DNA of 60,386 nt from Nostoc sp. LEGE 06077 (lineage in GTDB: Bacteria; Cyanobacteriota; Cyanobacteriia; Cyanobacteriales; Nostocaceae). Position 1 is the first letter of the stretch. Every line of letters starts with the position of its first letter. Made by a program: the position numbers and the translations under genes. The stretch spans positions 1 through 60,386 of the forward strand of contig NZ_JADEWI010000043.1 in NCBI RefSeq assembly GCF_015207705.1, in the 5' to 3' direction. Positions 1-9,700 of this stretch are shown piece after piece. The notes beneath the pieces are model-generated. The model was not told the origin of the DNA. It was given only the letters and a program-made list of their open reading frames with translations, and searched no databases.

Positions 1-106
1 ACCCAATTGCAGACCACTGAAATTCAAAACGAGTGTGAGGATGTTAAACCCTTTTTGGCAGAGAATACAGACGGATTGACTGCACAGGAAAACCCTCAAA
101 CCAACA

Positions 107-127
107 TTCTGCCTTCTGCCTTCTGCC
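107..127. repeat. TTCTGCC heptad repeat, three copies
   Basis: Three exact tandem copies of TTCTGCC lie just before the transposase remnant. A related degenerate array sits at 1092-1121. Short heptad arrays of this kind are common between genes in filamentous cyanobacteria. An open frame runs through this stretch, but its translation is low-complexity and does not look like protein, so I do not treat it as coding. Confidence 0.75.
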
Positions 128-252
128 ATGCCACTTGCTTCAAGTCGGCAAAGCCGCCCAACGCAGTGGCTCCTCTGCCTTTCCCCGATAACCTTTCCAT
201 GATTGCTGAGACTAATAAGAGTCCAGTTGTGCCAAGGTTTCCCCAAAACACA

Positions 253-1024
253 TCTTTAAAAAGAAAAGTTCAATCCGCCAAAGCACGGGATAGACGGAGG
301 GAAATCCATGAGCAAGTTTGGAGACTGCGGTCTATTGGCCTGTCAGGACTAGCAATCGCTCAAGAGCTGGGAGTTTCTAAAACTACCGTATTCAATTACT
401 TGCGTAGCTCAACTTTTACCGAACGTCGTGAACGTAGCGACCACGGTCTGAGTCTTCTCAACCCTTATCATGATTACCTCCTCAGTCGCTCGAATAGCGG
501 GAACCACAACACCCAAGAACTGTTTGAAGAAATTCGCACCTGCGGCTATATCAGTGGTTATGCCACGGTCGCTCGCTTCACTCGTTATCTCAAGACCTTG
601 CGCGGATTTAAGCCAGCAAAGTGTTCAAAGAAAAACGCGTCCCCCAGGGTGAGTTCTTCCTCCCATCGTCCTCTCACCCCCAGTCGCGTCACAGCTTTAG
701 TCTTGCGACGACCAGAATTTATACAGCCTAATGAGCGTGAAATCATCGCTCAACTACAAACAGCCCATTCTGATTTGAAGTCAGTTATTGAACTAGCTCA
801 ACAGGAGAGCATCTCTTGTACGTCAACGTCTACCTGAGCAGCTCGATGCTTGGTTAAACACAGCTAAAAACAGATCTGTTTCTTTGTTGCGCTCCTTTGC
901 TGTTAGTTTAGAGTCTGACTACGATGCTGTGAAAGCAGGTGTAACTATGTCAGTCAGCAATGGCCCCGTTGAAGGACATATTAATCGACTGAAAATGTTA
1001 AAGCGGCAGTCCCCTATTAAATGA
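253..1024 (+). pseudogene. Broken ISL3-family transposase remnant
   Basis: The readable part begins near 253-260 with an arginine-rich stretch and a helix-turn-helix (about 330-400: IGLSGLAIAQELGVSKTTVF). It continues through NTQELFEEIRT and YATVARFTRYLKTL, typical of the C-terminal half of ISL3-type DDE transposases. At about 795-805 the frame shifts: the sequence LVRQRLPEQLDAWL resumes in another frame and runs to SNGPVEGHINRLKMLKRQ, the conserved C-terminal motif with the catalytic Glu. It then ends abruptly at a stop at 1022-1024, without the usual tail. The N-terminal zinc-finger half is absent, replaced by repeat-rich sequence. This is a dead, truncated copy. The frame shift and missing ends are seen directly; the family call comes from motif recognition. 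Confidence 0.8.
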
Positions 1025-1288
1025 AGTTGAGGAAATGCAAAGTATATTAGTTGCCAGTTTAAATAAACTCAAAGTTTGAATCTATAATTTCCTTCTGACT
1101 CCTTCTGCCTTCTGCCCTCTGCTTTCCCTCAACTTAGATCACCAAAAGTTGCCAAGAACCCATAACTTTGCCGCCTCTGGAAGCATAACTTTGCTACTAG
1201 TCCAAAATAGAAGGATAAGCCTGCCGTGAGTCCAATCAAGCATAGAAAGCAGGAAAGGGCAGGATTTTTTCTGAGTAACTACTGGCGT

Positions 1289-1334
1289 AGTATTCTGAAT
1301 AAAAGGATTAGTTAATCTTTTTATTCAGAATACT
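1289..1334. repeat. 46-bp near-perfect palindrome
   Basis: The left arm (1289-1310) begins AGTATTCTGAATAAAAGG. The right arm (1313-1334) ends TTTTTATTCAGAATACT. The arms are 22 bp with one G:T-type mismatch around a 2-nt centre. No poly-T tract follows on either strand, so a simple terminator is unlikely. It could be the joined ends of a small mobile element or a dispersed cyanobacterial palindrome. Confidence 0.8.
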
Positions 1335-1932
1335 CGGAAAGTGACACAAGAGGTATACTTTCAGCTTTGCCACCAATCAAACTCAACATCTACATCATTA
1401 ATATTGTCATCTAGTTTATGTATGGGTAATTTTGCCAGTTTTTACCAAAATTTTTGTAGGCTCTTATTTTGGCAAAGGTATTGCTAGTGACTCTAATATT
1501 TCTCAATATAGTCAACATTCAAGGTGGAATCAGGTACAACATGCAAGAGTGCCTTGAATAACCTGAGATTGATTATTCAACCATATATTTTTTACTGTTT
1601 AATTCAACCTTGGCTGACAGTATTTAACATTCCTGGTATAAAACGTTGCTTCTTAAAATTAATCGACTTCATGAATGACTTTCGTGCTTCTCCAGTCACT
1701 TTTTCCATTGCTAGTTAATATTTTTCTCCCTAAAGTAACAAAAGAGGGATGAGTAGCGATCGCTCAAGATTTTTTTATGTTTCTTTGAGGTGTGCAGAAT
1801 GTAGAGTTTCCAAATCCTCGAAATCTTAGCCTTGGGTTACTCCTCAGAGGAAGTCTAAGTTCTTCACGCTAACCTTCGCTGATGAAGGCGATCGCTCGAT
1901 CTACATAGCGGTAATACAGACCTAACTCCTAA

Positions 1933-1955
1933 CCCCTTCCCTTCTAGGGAAGGGG
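1933..1955. repeat. CCCCTTCCC/GGGAAGGGG hairpin repeat
   Basis: A 9-bp perfect stem (1933-1941 with 1947-1955) has a 5-nt loop and lies 57 bp beyond the stop codon of the last gene of the minus-strand cluster. The same kind of hairpin recurs at 18468-18490, so it is a dispersed repeat. Its place just after the acylase could let it act as a transcription or mRNA end, but there is no U-tract. Confidence 0.6.
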
Positions 1956-2011
1956 AATAAAACTCAACGCCTCTAACGCCAGTTGCTACCCTACTCGTTT
2001 TTTCTCCAACT

Positions 2012-4153
2012 TCAGAAAATCGTATTGCTTCCGAAGACTGTACGTTCTTCCAAGTGATCTATAATTTCCTGTCGGGTGCGCCAAACAGGACGCAATTCCT
2101 GACGCGCAAATAATTGCAGTTGATCGCCAACATGAGGTGAATTCGGTTGAGTCGCATTACCATAGCTAGTAAGAACCTTAGCTTTTACTGGCTGGGAAAA
2201 CTCCACCGCAGCAACGAAAGAATCACCATGAACTGCTTGAAAGTGTCTATCATCTGTTGGGGCGAAAGTGAGTACGCGAAAGACACCTTTTTCTCCATTA
2301 CCGCCATTAGCAGGTAAGTCTACATTGCCATAACGCAATCGGAAAACCTCGCCCCAAGGAACATCTAGAGTTCCATAGATCTGCTCTATTTTTGTCGCTG
2401 CATCTACCAAGGCTGTAACAGCTTTTTCAGGATCAGCCAAACCATCTGGTGTGGTGCGAGGAGATTTTTCATTCCACGGAATACTAAATGCTGTATTTAA
2501 ATCGAGATTGTCAACCCAAGAGTTAAACAGTACAGCGCCTCGACTATTGGCATCTGTTTTGCGATCCCACTTGGCGAGAACTTCAGTGGCGCGGCGTGCT
2601 AATTGATTTTCTGATTTTTGGGCAGCAGGAATCAAATCATCGAGAATTCTGTCTGCCAGTTCCATTTGCGTAGAATGCTTGTAAGCAATCATTTCTGCAA
2701 AGGAAATGCTTTTATCTTCAGCTAACATTTTGGCAGAACGCTGCGCTCGGAAATCCATTGGCCCCCGTGGTGCCATATAAGCTGGATAATTGTCGGCTTT
2801 GATGGCAATAGGAAAAGTAGTAGTCCAAGGTGGGTCATTGGTATTTTGTAACCAACCACTAGGCGGATCAATTACTCTCGGTAAATCTCGATAGAGGTGC
2901 ATTTTCGTCCAGAGAGTTTTAGAGGTATCACCAGGAATAATATTTTGCCAGTAAGCAAAGTCTCCTTGTTGACGCACAGGAACTAGAGCATTGAACAGGT
3001 GCATAATATGCCCTTCACGGTCGGCATACATGACGGTAAACATGGGTAGCTGTAAGCGTTGCAATACTTTCTGAAATTGAGTGAGATTTTGAGAACTGGC
3101 CATATCCCACCACTGTTCTAAAACGCCAGGATTGTTTTGACCAACAACTCGTAGTGCAAGGGTTTTACCTTGTTTAGCGCTAACTACAGGGCCGTGAATA
3201 GAACTTTTGACTGAGAAGATTTGCTCTTGCAAAGAGCCATTTTTTTGTTTGATTTTTAAGGGAAAGTTTGTTGTTTCTAAGGAGCGAACTTTGCCATCAA
3301 AAAGATAGCCATCCTTTTGTAATTTGAGTTCGTAGGTATCCCAACCATCGTGAGTATTGACGGTATGAGTCCAACCTAAATTATTATTGAAGGCGATCGC
3401 TAAAACAGGAATACCCACCAATGTTGCCCCATAAGCATCAATTCCTGGGGCAGTAATTTGGGCTTCGTACCATAAAAATAAATCTCCCCAAGGTAAGTGG
3501 GGATTAGCTAATAGCATAGCTTTGCCGCTGGCTGACCGTTTTGGTGCGATCGCCCAACCATTAGAACCCAGTGGAGACTTTGTATGTGTTGTATCAGCTA
3601 CCCGTCCTGGATCGACGACAAAAGTAAATAGCAGTACTCGTTGCAGGTGACTGAGTACATCCTCTGGTGTGATTGGTAATACTACTTTTACTTCATTGTC
3701 AATTAAATCGGGATGCTTTTTGGCATAAATATTAATTCCCGTGGCAAAAGCCTGGAGATAATTGCGAAATGCCGGACTTTGGGCTGCATACCAAGCATTT
3801 GCCCGTTTGGGTACACCCATTGTTAGTACCCATTTATCTGAGTCGAGATACTCTTCTCCCCAATATTCCGCAGCTTTTCCCCGCGCTTGACCGTAGAGGC
3901 GTAATAGTAAGTTTCCGTGACTTTGCATCTGCGCCCACCCAAAAGCTTGGAAAGCATTTTGCGTGCTATTTCCATATATATGCGGTACGCCGTAAGTATC
4001 CCAGAGAATTTCTGTAGTTCTGGTGACAGAACTGATACTTTGACTACTGCTCACTAAAGTAAAGATGATACCGAGTAGGAAAGGTAAGATTCTGCGAGAT
4101 ATTTTGTTCCAGCGAAAAGTCCACACTGGTTTATCTTTAACAAAAGAAAACAT
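2012..4153 (-). CDS. Penicillin-acylase-family (Ntn hydrolase) periplasmic acylase
   Basis: This 713-aa protein is of full family length. An N-terminal hydrophobic segment (residues about 21-42, after RR) looks like an export signal. The motif WDTYGVPHIYG near residue 51 is typical of the start of the alpha chain. LGSNGW at residues 195-200 marks the autoproteolysis site, with Ser197 as the expected N-terminal nucleophile of the beta chain. Members of this family cleave amide-linked acyl chains, as in penicillin acylases and PvdQ. It is the last gene of the minus-strand cluster. Its ATG overlaps the stop of the thioesterase gene (TAATG), so it should be translationally coupled. I infer that it removes or edits the fatty-acyl chain of the lipopeptide after export to the periplasm, by analogy with PvdQ in pyoverdine maturation. 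Self-resistance or signal quenching are alternatives. Confidence 0.88.
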   Translation of the reverse strand: MFSFVKDKPVWTFRWNKISRRILPFLLGIIFTLVSSSQSISSVTRTTEILWDTYGVPHIYGNSTQNAFQAFGWAQMQSHGNLLLRLYGQARGKAAEYWGEEYLDSDKWVLTMGVPKRANAWYAAQSPAFRNYLQAFATGINIYAKKHPDLIDNEVKVVLPITPEDVLSHLQRVLLFTFVVDPGRVADTTHTKSPLGSNGWAIAPKRSASGKAMLLANPHLPWGDLFLWYEAQITAPGIDAYGATLVGIPVLAIAFNNNLGWTHTVNTHDGWDTYELKLQKDGYLFDGKVRSLETTNFPLKIKQKNGSLQEQIFSVKSSIHGPVVSAKQGKTLALRVVGQNNPGVLEQWWDMASSQNLTQFQKVLQRLQLPMFTVMYADREGHIMHLFNALVPVRQQGDFAYWQNIIPGDTSKTLWTKMHLYRDLPRVIDPPSGWLQNTNDPPWTTTFPIAIKADNYPAYMAPRGPMDFRAQRSAKMLAEDKSISFAEMIAYKHSTQMELADRILDDLIPAAQKSENQLARRATEVLAKWDRKTDANSRGAVLFNSWVDNLDLNTAFSIPWNEKSPRTTPDGLADPEKAVTALVDAATKIEQIYGTLDVPWGEVFRLRYGNVDLPANGGNGEKGVFRVLTFAPTDDRHFQAVHGDSFVAAVEFSQPVKAKVLTSYGNATQPNSPHVGDQLQLFARQELRPVWRTRQEIIDHLEERTVFGSNTIF

Positions 4154-4938
4154 TATAGTTTGAGTGTTTGATTTTGGTGAATTTCTACTAGTAAATATTT
4201 AGCTAAACTTGTCAATAAACCATATTGAGCAGAATGCAGAAAAAAGTGATCGCCGGGAAACATATCTAAATTAAAATTAGTCTTTGTCTGCTCTTGCCAT
4301 GCTTGCAGTTCATGACAATCAACTTCTGAATCTTGTAATCCCCCAAAAACAGTAATGGGACATTCTAAAGGTGGTTCAGGAGTATAAGTATAAGTTTCTA
4401 AAACAGCAAAATCAGCCCGTAAAATTGGCAGAAATAGCTGCATTAATTCAGCATTTTCTAGTACTGCTGGTGGTGTTCCGTTGAGATGACGAAGTTCTTC
4501 TATAAATGCTGGTTCAGGGAGGTTATGAATCGGCGGTTTTACGGGAGGGATTTGTGGCGCGCGACGACCAGAGATAAATAAGTGAACTGGGAGGATATTA
4601 TACTTCTGCCGCAGTAGACGCGTTAATTCAAAGCTGAATAAGCCACCCATACTATGACCAAAGAAAGCGAATGGCTTGTCTAAATATGGAAAGATCATGG
4701 AGGCGATCGCATCTACAAGCGCATCCATATTATTACATAGCGGCAATTTTATTTGCCTACCGCGTCCGGGAAGTTCAATAGTACAAACTTCTACAGAGAA
4801 AGGTAAATAATCTGACCATCTGCGAAAAATCAAAGAACTACCACCCGCATAAGGAAAGCAAAATAAACGCAAAGCTGCTAAAGGATTTGGCTTGGGACAA
4901 ATTATCCAAGAGTTATCACTTGATATGTTTGTTTTCAT
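4153..4938 (-). CDS. Type II thioesterase
   Basis: This 261-aa alpha/beta hydrolase has the RLFCFPYAGGSS start typical of NRPS/PKS editing thioesterases. The nucleophile elbow GHSMGG places Ser96 as the active serine. GLQDSEV and GDHFFL near the C-terminus carry the likely Asp and His of the triad. Type II thioesterases hydrolyse wrongly loaded or stalled acyl groups from carrier domains. The gene follows MbtH by 24 bp and overlaps the acylase by one base, so the three look co-translated. No signal peptide is seen, in line with a cytoplasmic proofreading role. Confidence 0.93.
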   Translation of the reverse strand: MKTNISSDNSWIICPKPNPLAALRLFCFPYAGGSSLIFRRWSDYLPFSVEVCTIELPGRGRQIKLPLCNNMDALVDAIASMIFPYLDKPFAFFGHSMGGLFSFELTRLLRQKYNILPVHLFISGRRAPQIPPVKPPIHNLPEPAFIEELRHLNGTPPAVLENAELMQLFLPILRADFAVLETYTYTPEPPLECPITVFGGLQDSEVDCHELQAWQEQTKTNFNLDMFPGDHFFLHSAQYGLLTSLAKYLLVEIHQNQTLKL

Positions 4939-4962
4939 TACAAGTTGAATTGGCTGTTGAGC

Positions 4963-5172
4963 CTACTCCTCCATTTTTTTCCTTAAACTTAGAGGTCTCA
5001 TATCAGTCCAAACTTCCTTAATATATTCCAGACATTCTGATTTGAGTCCACTTTTACCTGCATCTCTCCAACCAAGGGCATTTTCTCTGTCAACTGGCCA
5101 AATGGAATATTGCTCCTCATGATTGACTACAACTTTATAAATTGTTGTATCCTCTGAAGTTGTTTGGTTCAT
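4963..5172 (-). CDS. MbtH-family protein
   Basis: This 69-aa protein contains the MbtH signature ([19 protein letters not shown], then the SECLEYI...W.DMRPLS tail). MbtH proteins bind adenylation domains and are often needed for their solubility or activity. This is the only copy in the window, so it probably serves the five amino-acid-activating A domains of the cluster. A good ribosome-binding site (GAGGAT followed by an A-rich spacer) precedes the ATG at 5172. It lies between the stand-alone aminotransferase and the type II thioesterase. Confidence 0.96.
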   Translation of the reverse strand: MNQTTSEDTTIYKVVVNHEEQYSIWPVDRENALGWRDAGKSGLKSECLEYIKEVWTDMRPLSLRKKMEE

Positions 5173-5230
5173 TTTTTTATCCTCATCTATATGTTTTGTT
5201 GATCACAATCTTAATTATCAAATTCAGAAA

Positions 5231-6700
5231 CTAACTCAGTAAAAAACCACCTGCTTGCAGTTCATTGACACTATCTTGAACAGCCTGAATAATCAAATCA
5301 ATATCTTCTTCTGTATGGGCTGTGGATAAAAACCCATCACCTTTTGGCATAAGAACACCTCTATCAATCAGATGATGAAATATGAGTCTAAGACCTATTA
5401 AAAATGAAGGCTCTGTTAATAAATCAGAAGTTTCTGAGAAATTAGCATTGAAAAACGAGCCAAAATTTGATAGATAAATGGGGAGTCTTTCTAATTCAAA
5501 ATAAGCATTCAGTCGTTCTACAAATTGCGATGTACGTTGGTTCAACTGTTCTTGTAGACTGACCCCTTGCATTTTTAAATGCTGCAATAAAGCACGCGCA
5601 GCAGCCAGGGAAAGAGAATGTCTACAGTAACTGGTTCCAGACCATGTAATCGGTATATGAGGATAAGATGCGTCTCCATAATTCCACATACCACCATCAA
5701 TTGTATCCATGTAAACAGCTTTACCTGCAACTGCGGCTAAGGGCATACCACCACCTACTATTTTGCCGTATGTTGCGATGTCTGCTTCAACTCCAAACCA
5801 TGCTTGTGCGCCACCTGGATGGATTCTAAAGCCAGTATTCATTTCATCAAAGATTAATGGTATTCCTAATGCTTGAGTTAATTGGCGCAGTTGTTGAATA
5901 AAGACTGTAGGTTGAAAGCCCAGCCGATTTTGCTGTACAGGTTCTACAAGAACAGCGGCTAATTCTTGCTGATAGGTTTGAATTATCTCTAACGACTCAG
6001 GACTTCCGTAATCTAAAACCAAAACATCCTCAGCAGTATTTGGTGTTACTCCTGGATACTCTGGAATTCCTCTGGGACTTCCATTTGTCGCTTCTGCTTT
6101 CACCAAAGTTCCATCGAAAATCCCATGATAAGAACCAGAAAATAAAACAATCTTATGACGATTTGTTGCGGCTCTTGCTATGCGTAGGGCTAACATCATT
6201 GCTTCTGTACCTACACTACAAAAAGTTACCCGTTCCATCCCCGTCAGTTCAGAGATTAACTCAGCAACTTCACCAGCCAGCGCCGCTTGTGCGCCGCTTT
6301 GTATCCCATATTCAAGTTGCTCTGAAATAGCTTTTTTGATAAATGGTGGATTGTAACCGCATAAATGTATGCCATATCCACCAGTCAGGTCTATATATTC
6401 ATTACTATCTACATCCCACATTCTGGAGCCTAAAGAACGTTCAGTCAAAATCGGATAGAACATTTCTTTTATAAGAAAATCAAACCCGACAGAGCCTCGG
6501 TTATTAGCAAAAACAGGACGATATTTTTGAGCTAGTTGTTTTGATGTTTTTGTGCGTTGATTGTACCGGAAAATTAATTTTTCTAAATGCTGCTGTTGGC
6601 GAAGATTAAGTTCTGTTGTTAGATTCTGATTTGTTGTTTCGGCAATTGTATTAGTTGGTAATTCCAAATGTTGTAAATTAGATGTACTGATGCTATCCAT
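5231..6700 (-). CDS. Stand-alone GSA-aminotransferase-like (class III, PLP) aminotransferase
   Basis: This 489-aa protein resembles the two aminotransferase domains embedded in the cluster's megasynthases. It shares their N-terminal linker (LNLRQQQHLEKLI..YNQRT..SK.L) and the order MWDVDSNEYIDLTGGYG, FCSVGTEAMMLALRIAR, FSGSYHG, FDEMNTGFRIHPGG, then the PLP lysine in TYGKIVGGGMP. The C-terminus ends ELQAGGFLLS like the embedded copies. It therefore looks like a domain that was once part of a megasynthase and now stands alone, starting with its own Met. It could act in trans on an ACP-bound beta-keto intermediate, or make an amino-acid precursor. It differs from the embedded pair at 'SGTSYCRHSL' (versus 'AGTFFKHPL') and 'FDEMNTGF' (versus 'FDEVITGF'), so its substrate may differ. 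Confidence 0.9.
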   Translation of the reverse strand: MDSISTSNLQHLELPTNTIAETTNQNLTTELNLRQQQHLEKLIFRYNQRTKTSKQLAQKYRPVFANNRGSVGFDFLIKEMFYPILTERSLGSRMWDVDSNEYIDLTGGYGIHLCGYNPPFIKKAISEQLEYGIQSGAQAALAGEVAELISELTGMERVTFCSVGTEAMMLALRIARAATNRHKIVLFSGSYHGIFDGTLVKAEATNGSPRGIPEYPGVTPNTAEDVLVLDYGSPESLEIIQTYQQELAAVLVEPVQQNRLGFQPTVFIQQLRQLTQALGIPLIFDEMNTGFRIHPGGAQAWFGVEADIATYGKIVGGGMPLAAVAGKAVYMDTIDGGMWNYGDASYPHIPITWSGTSYCRHSLSLAAARALLQHLKMQGVSLQEQLNQRTSQFVERLNAYFELERLPIYLSNFGSFFNANFSETSDLLTEPSFLIGLRLIFHHLIDRGVLMPKGDGFLSTAHTEEDIDLIIQAVQDSVNELQAGGFLLS

Positions 6701-6738
6701 AAAGTTAAATATTGGTGTTGGCGTAAGTTATGGTTATT

Positions 6739-9700
6739 TTACTTAACAAGTAATGTATGCTCTAATTGATTTAGGCACATCTTTAGTTGTGCTGCTAAAA
6801 CTTGGGCATGAGGTTGAGCCAGCATCGTGTAATGATTACCTGGAATTGTATGAATTTCCACTGGTTCAGATGATAGCTGACTCCAACCCCAACTAGGATC
6901 GTTGGGATAATCACAACCTTCATTACTATCCCTGCCTTGCAAGAGAATCATACGATTTGTATATACCTGTGGTTCATAGTTACACACTGCTTGCAGGTTA
7001 CTTTGATAAACTTGAAAAAACAGGTAAAAGTTCTGAAAACTAAAATTAGCTGGGATTAAGTTAGCTACTCGCAATTGCTCAAAAACATACTGCAATTGCT
7101 CGTCATACTGCATTTGTTGAAAATGCTCGGATGATACTGCTAAATTCTTACCAGCAGAACTAGCCAAATCATAGGCGAAACTAGCAAGAATCCGAGAATT
7201 ATCATTTTGCTGAATCACTATAGGTTGGCTGGGAAAAGTGGGTGCTGCATTATCTAATAAGATGAGTACAGGCACTTGATGTCCTTGCTTTTGTAATTGT
7301 TGCGCCATCTCAAAAGCAATGATGCTTCCCAGTGACCACCCTCCTAAATAGTATGGCCCTTGTGACTGGACTGTACTTATTGCTGCCAGATAATGAGCAG
7401 CCATATCTTCAATTCTGGTATGTGGTTCATATTCTCCAAAAAGGCTTGGTGCTTGCAGTCCATAAAAAGGTTGATCTGAACCTAAGCAATGAGCTAATTC
7501 TTTGTAACAAAAAACATTACCACCGATGGGATGAATAAAGAATAAAGGTGTTTTAGAGCCTTGTGGCTGAATTTTGACCAGGGGTGCTGCAAGTTCTTTT
7601 TGGCTAAACTTAGTTGTTGTCAAATTTGCAGTCATATAATTAATATTTGTCGAAATGGGGGAAGGTGGTAAAAATTCAGCTTTTTGCATTTCTACCACAC
7701 TATTTTTGACTGCCAGAATAATATAATCTATATCTTCATCAGTATGGGCTGTTGATAAATAAAAAGTGCGCCCTTCCCAGACATAAACTCCTTTTTCTAG
7801 CAAGTAGTAATAGAATAAATTGTTGAGTATGGAATTATTCTGGAAAGCAAAACGGAAAAGTGAACCAAAATTAGCAACTCTTATAGGTACTTGCTTTTGC
7901 TCAAAGTAATAATTGAGATTTGCTGCTAATTTTGTGGTCTTTTGAGTTAGTTCTTCTTGAAGTTTATTTCCATAATTCTGAATGTGATTTAATGCAGCCC
8001 AAGCAGCGGACATCGCTAGAGGATGTTTGAAAAAAGTCCCTGCAAAAACGGTATTTTTTGCTTGAGGATAAGATTCATCGCCATAGTTCCACATCCCACC
8101 ATCCAAGGCATCCAGGAAAGCCGCCTTGCCAGCTATTACCCCAATTGGCATACCAGCAGCAACCGCCTTGCCGTAGGTAGTGATATCTGCTTGAATGCCC
8201 CACAAACCTTGTATACCTGCTGGGTGCATCCGAAAGCCTGTAATTACTTCATCAAAGATTAAGACAATTCCTGTTGCTTGGGTTAGCTGTCTCAACTGAT
8301 GGAGAAACTCTTGAGGTTGTAAATCTGGACGACTGCTTTGTATTGGCTCAACTAAAATTGCTGCTAACTCGTGGGCATGAGCTTGAATAATATCTAATGA
8401 TTCAGGAGTACCATAGTTGAGAATGATGACATTCTCAGCCATATATTGAGGAATACCTAAAGCTTTCGGCACAGCATACAACTTTTCATCAGATGTCATG
8501 GCTCCTTTCATCAAAACTTCGTCCAGATTGCCATGATAAGAACCAGCAAATAAAGCTATTTTGTAGCGTCCTGTAGCTGTGCGTGCGAGGCGTATTGCGC
8601 CCATCACTGCTTCTGAACCTGTGTTACATAAAGCGGCTCGTTCTGCACCTGTTAATTCGCAAATTAATTTGGCTACTTCTCCAGCAAGACGCGATTGAGG
8701 GCCATGTAATATCCCATATTGAATTTGTTGTTGGAGGGCTTCAATTACAAAAGATGGTGAATGACCAAATAATAGGGTACCAAATCCCATAGAAATGTCT
8801 ACATATTCGTTACCATCCACATCCCAAAGTCTGGCTCCTTCTCCACGCTGTCCGTGAATAGGATATATCATCTCCTTAATATCAGGGAAAAAACCTGTTA
8901 CGGCTCTGCTATTGGCATGATAGGAACGATAATCTTGGGAAAGTCGTTTGGATTCTTGGGTTTTGTTAACAAAATTTGTGATTAAAGTATCTAAATATTT
9001 TTGTTGATGGAGAGTCAAAAAATTCATTGATTCTTTTGGAATTTTTTGGGAAGTAAAAGCTGTTTTATTAAGTTCTAATTTAGTTAATTTAGATTTTAAA
9101 TTGGGATTTTGGCTATTAGTTGAAATTTGCGTAACTTGTTCGTTGAAATGGATGGTTTTATTTAGAGAACTATTCTCAGGTAATAAGTCTACTAATTTAG
9201 ACATTATCTGAAGATGTTGTAAAATAATCTGCTCAATATTCCTATTTTCACCTTGTTCTGATTGGTGATTTACTGCTAATAGAGGCTGATTCGCCACTAC
9301 TAATGGTGTAACGGTGGGTGTTGAATCTTGAGGTTTGTCTTTAGCTATATGCGCTGCTAATGATTCAATTGTTAATGAATCTTCTAGAAATATGTGAAAA
9401 GGAATTTGCACCCCTAACTGTTCTTGAATAGCACGGTTGATTTGCAGTAATAATAAAGAGTCAACACCCATTTCCAGAAAGGGAGATTGAATATTAATTT
9501 CTGATGATTTTACACCTATAGAATTACTTAAAATTTCTGTCAGCATTGATAGAATTTTATTATACTGAGATGTTTTATTTATAAATATTGGTTGTGGCAC
9601 CATAGTTTCTTTTTCAGAAGATGAATTGTCTGCACTATTCACTAAAGGTTCAATCCAGTATTTTTTCCGTTCAAAAGGATAGGTTGGTAAGGGAATCCGA

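Larger units (their letters stand above)
1025..2011. other. Non-coding interval downstream of the gene cluster
   Basis: No convincing gene is present. In a frame shifted from the transposase remnant, a short coding-like tail (EVEEMQSILVASLNKLKV) runs to a stop at 1077-1079 and may be the end of another destroyed gene. The interval also holds the heptad array at 1092-1121, a long palindrome (1289-1334), HIP1 octamers and a CCCCTTCCC hairpin (1933-1955). A 64-codon frame at 1524-1718 has no ribosome-binding site or recognisable motif and I do not call it. Confidence 0.55.

Noticed and set aside
7-252. N-terminal extension of the left transposase frame from a TTG at 7
   Set aside because: The translated part passes through TTCTGCC repeats and has no protein-like character; the transposase homology starts only near 253.
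1524-1718. 64-codon frame in the left flank
   Set aside because: No ribosome-binding site, no motif, and it lies in a repeat-rich interval; I see nothing that marks it as coding.
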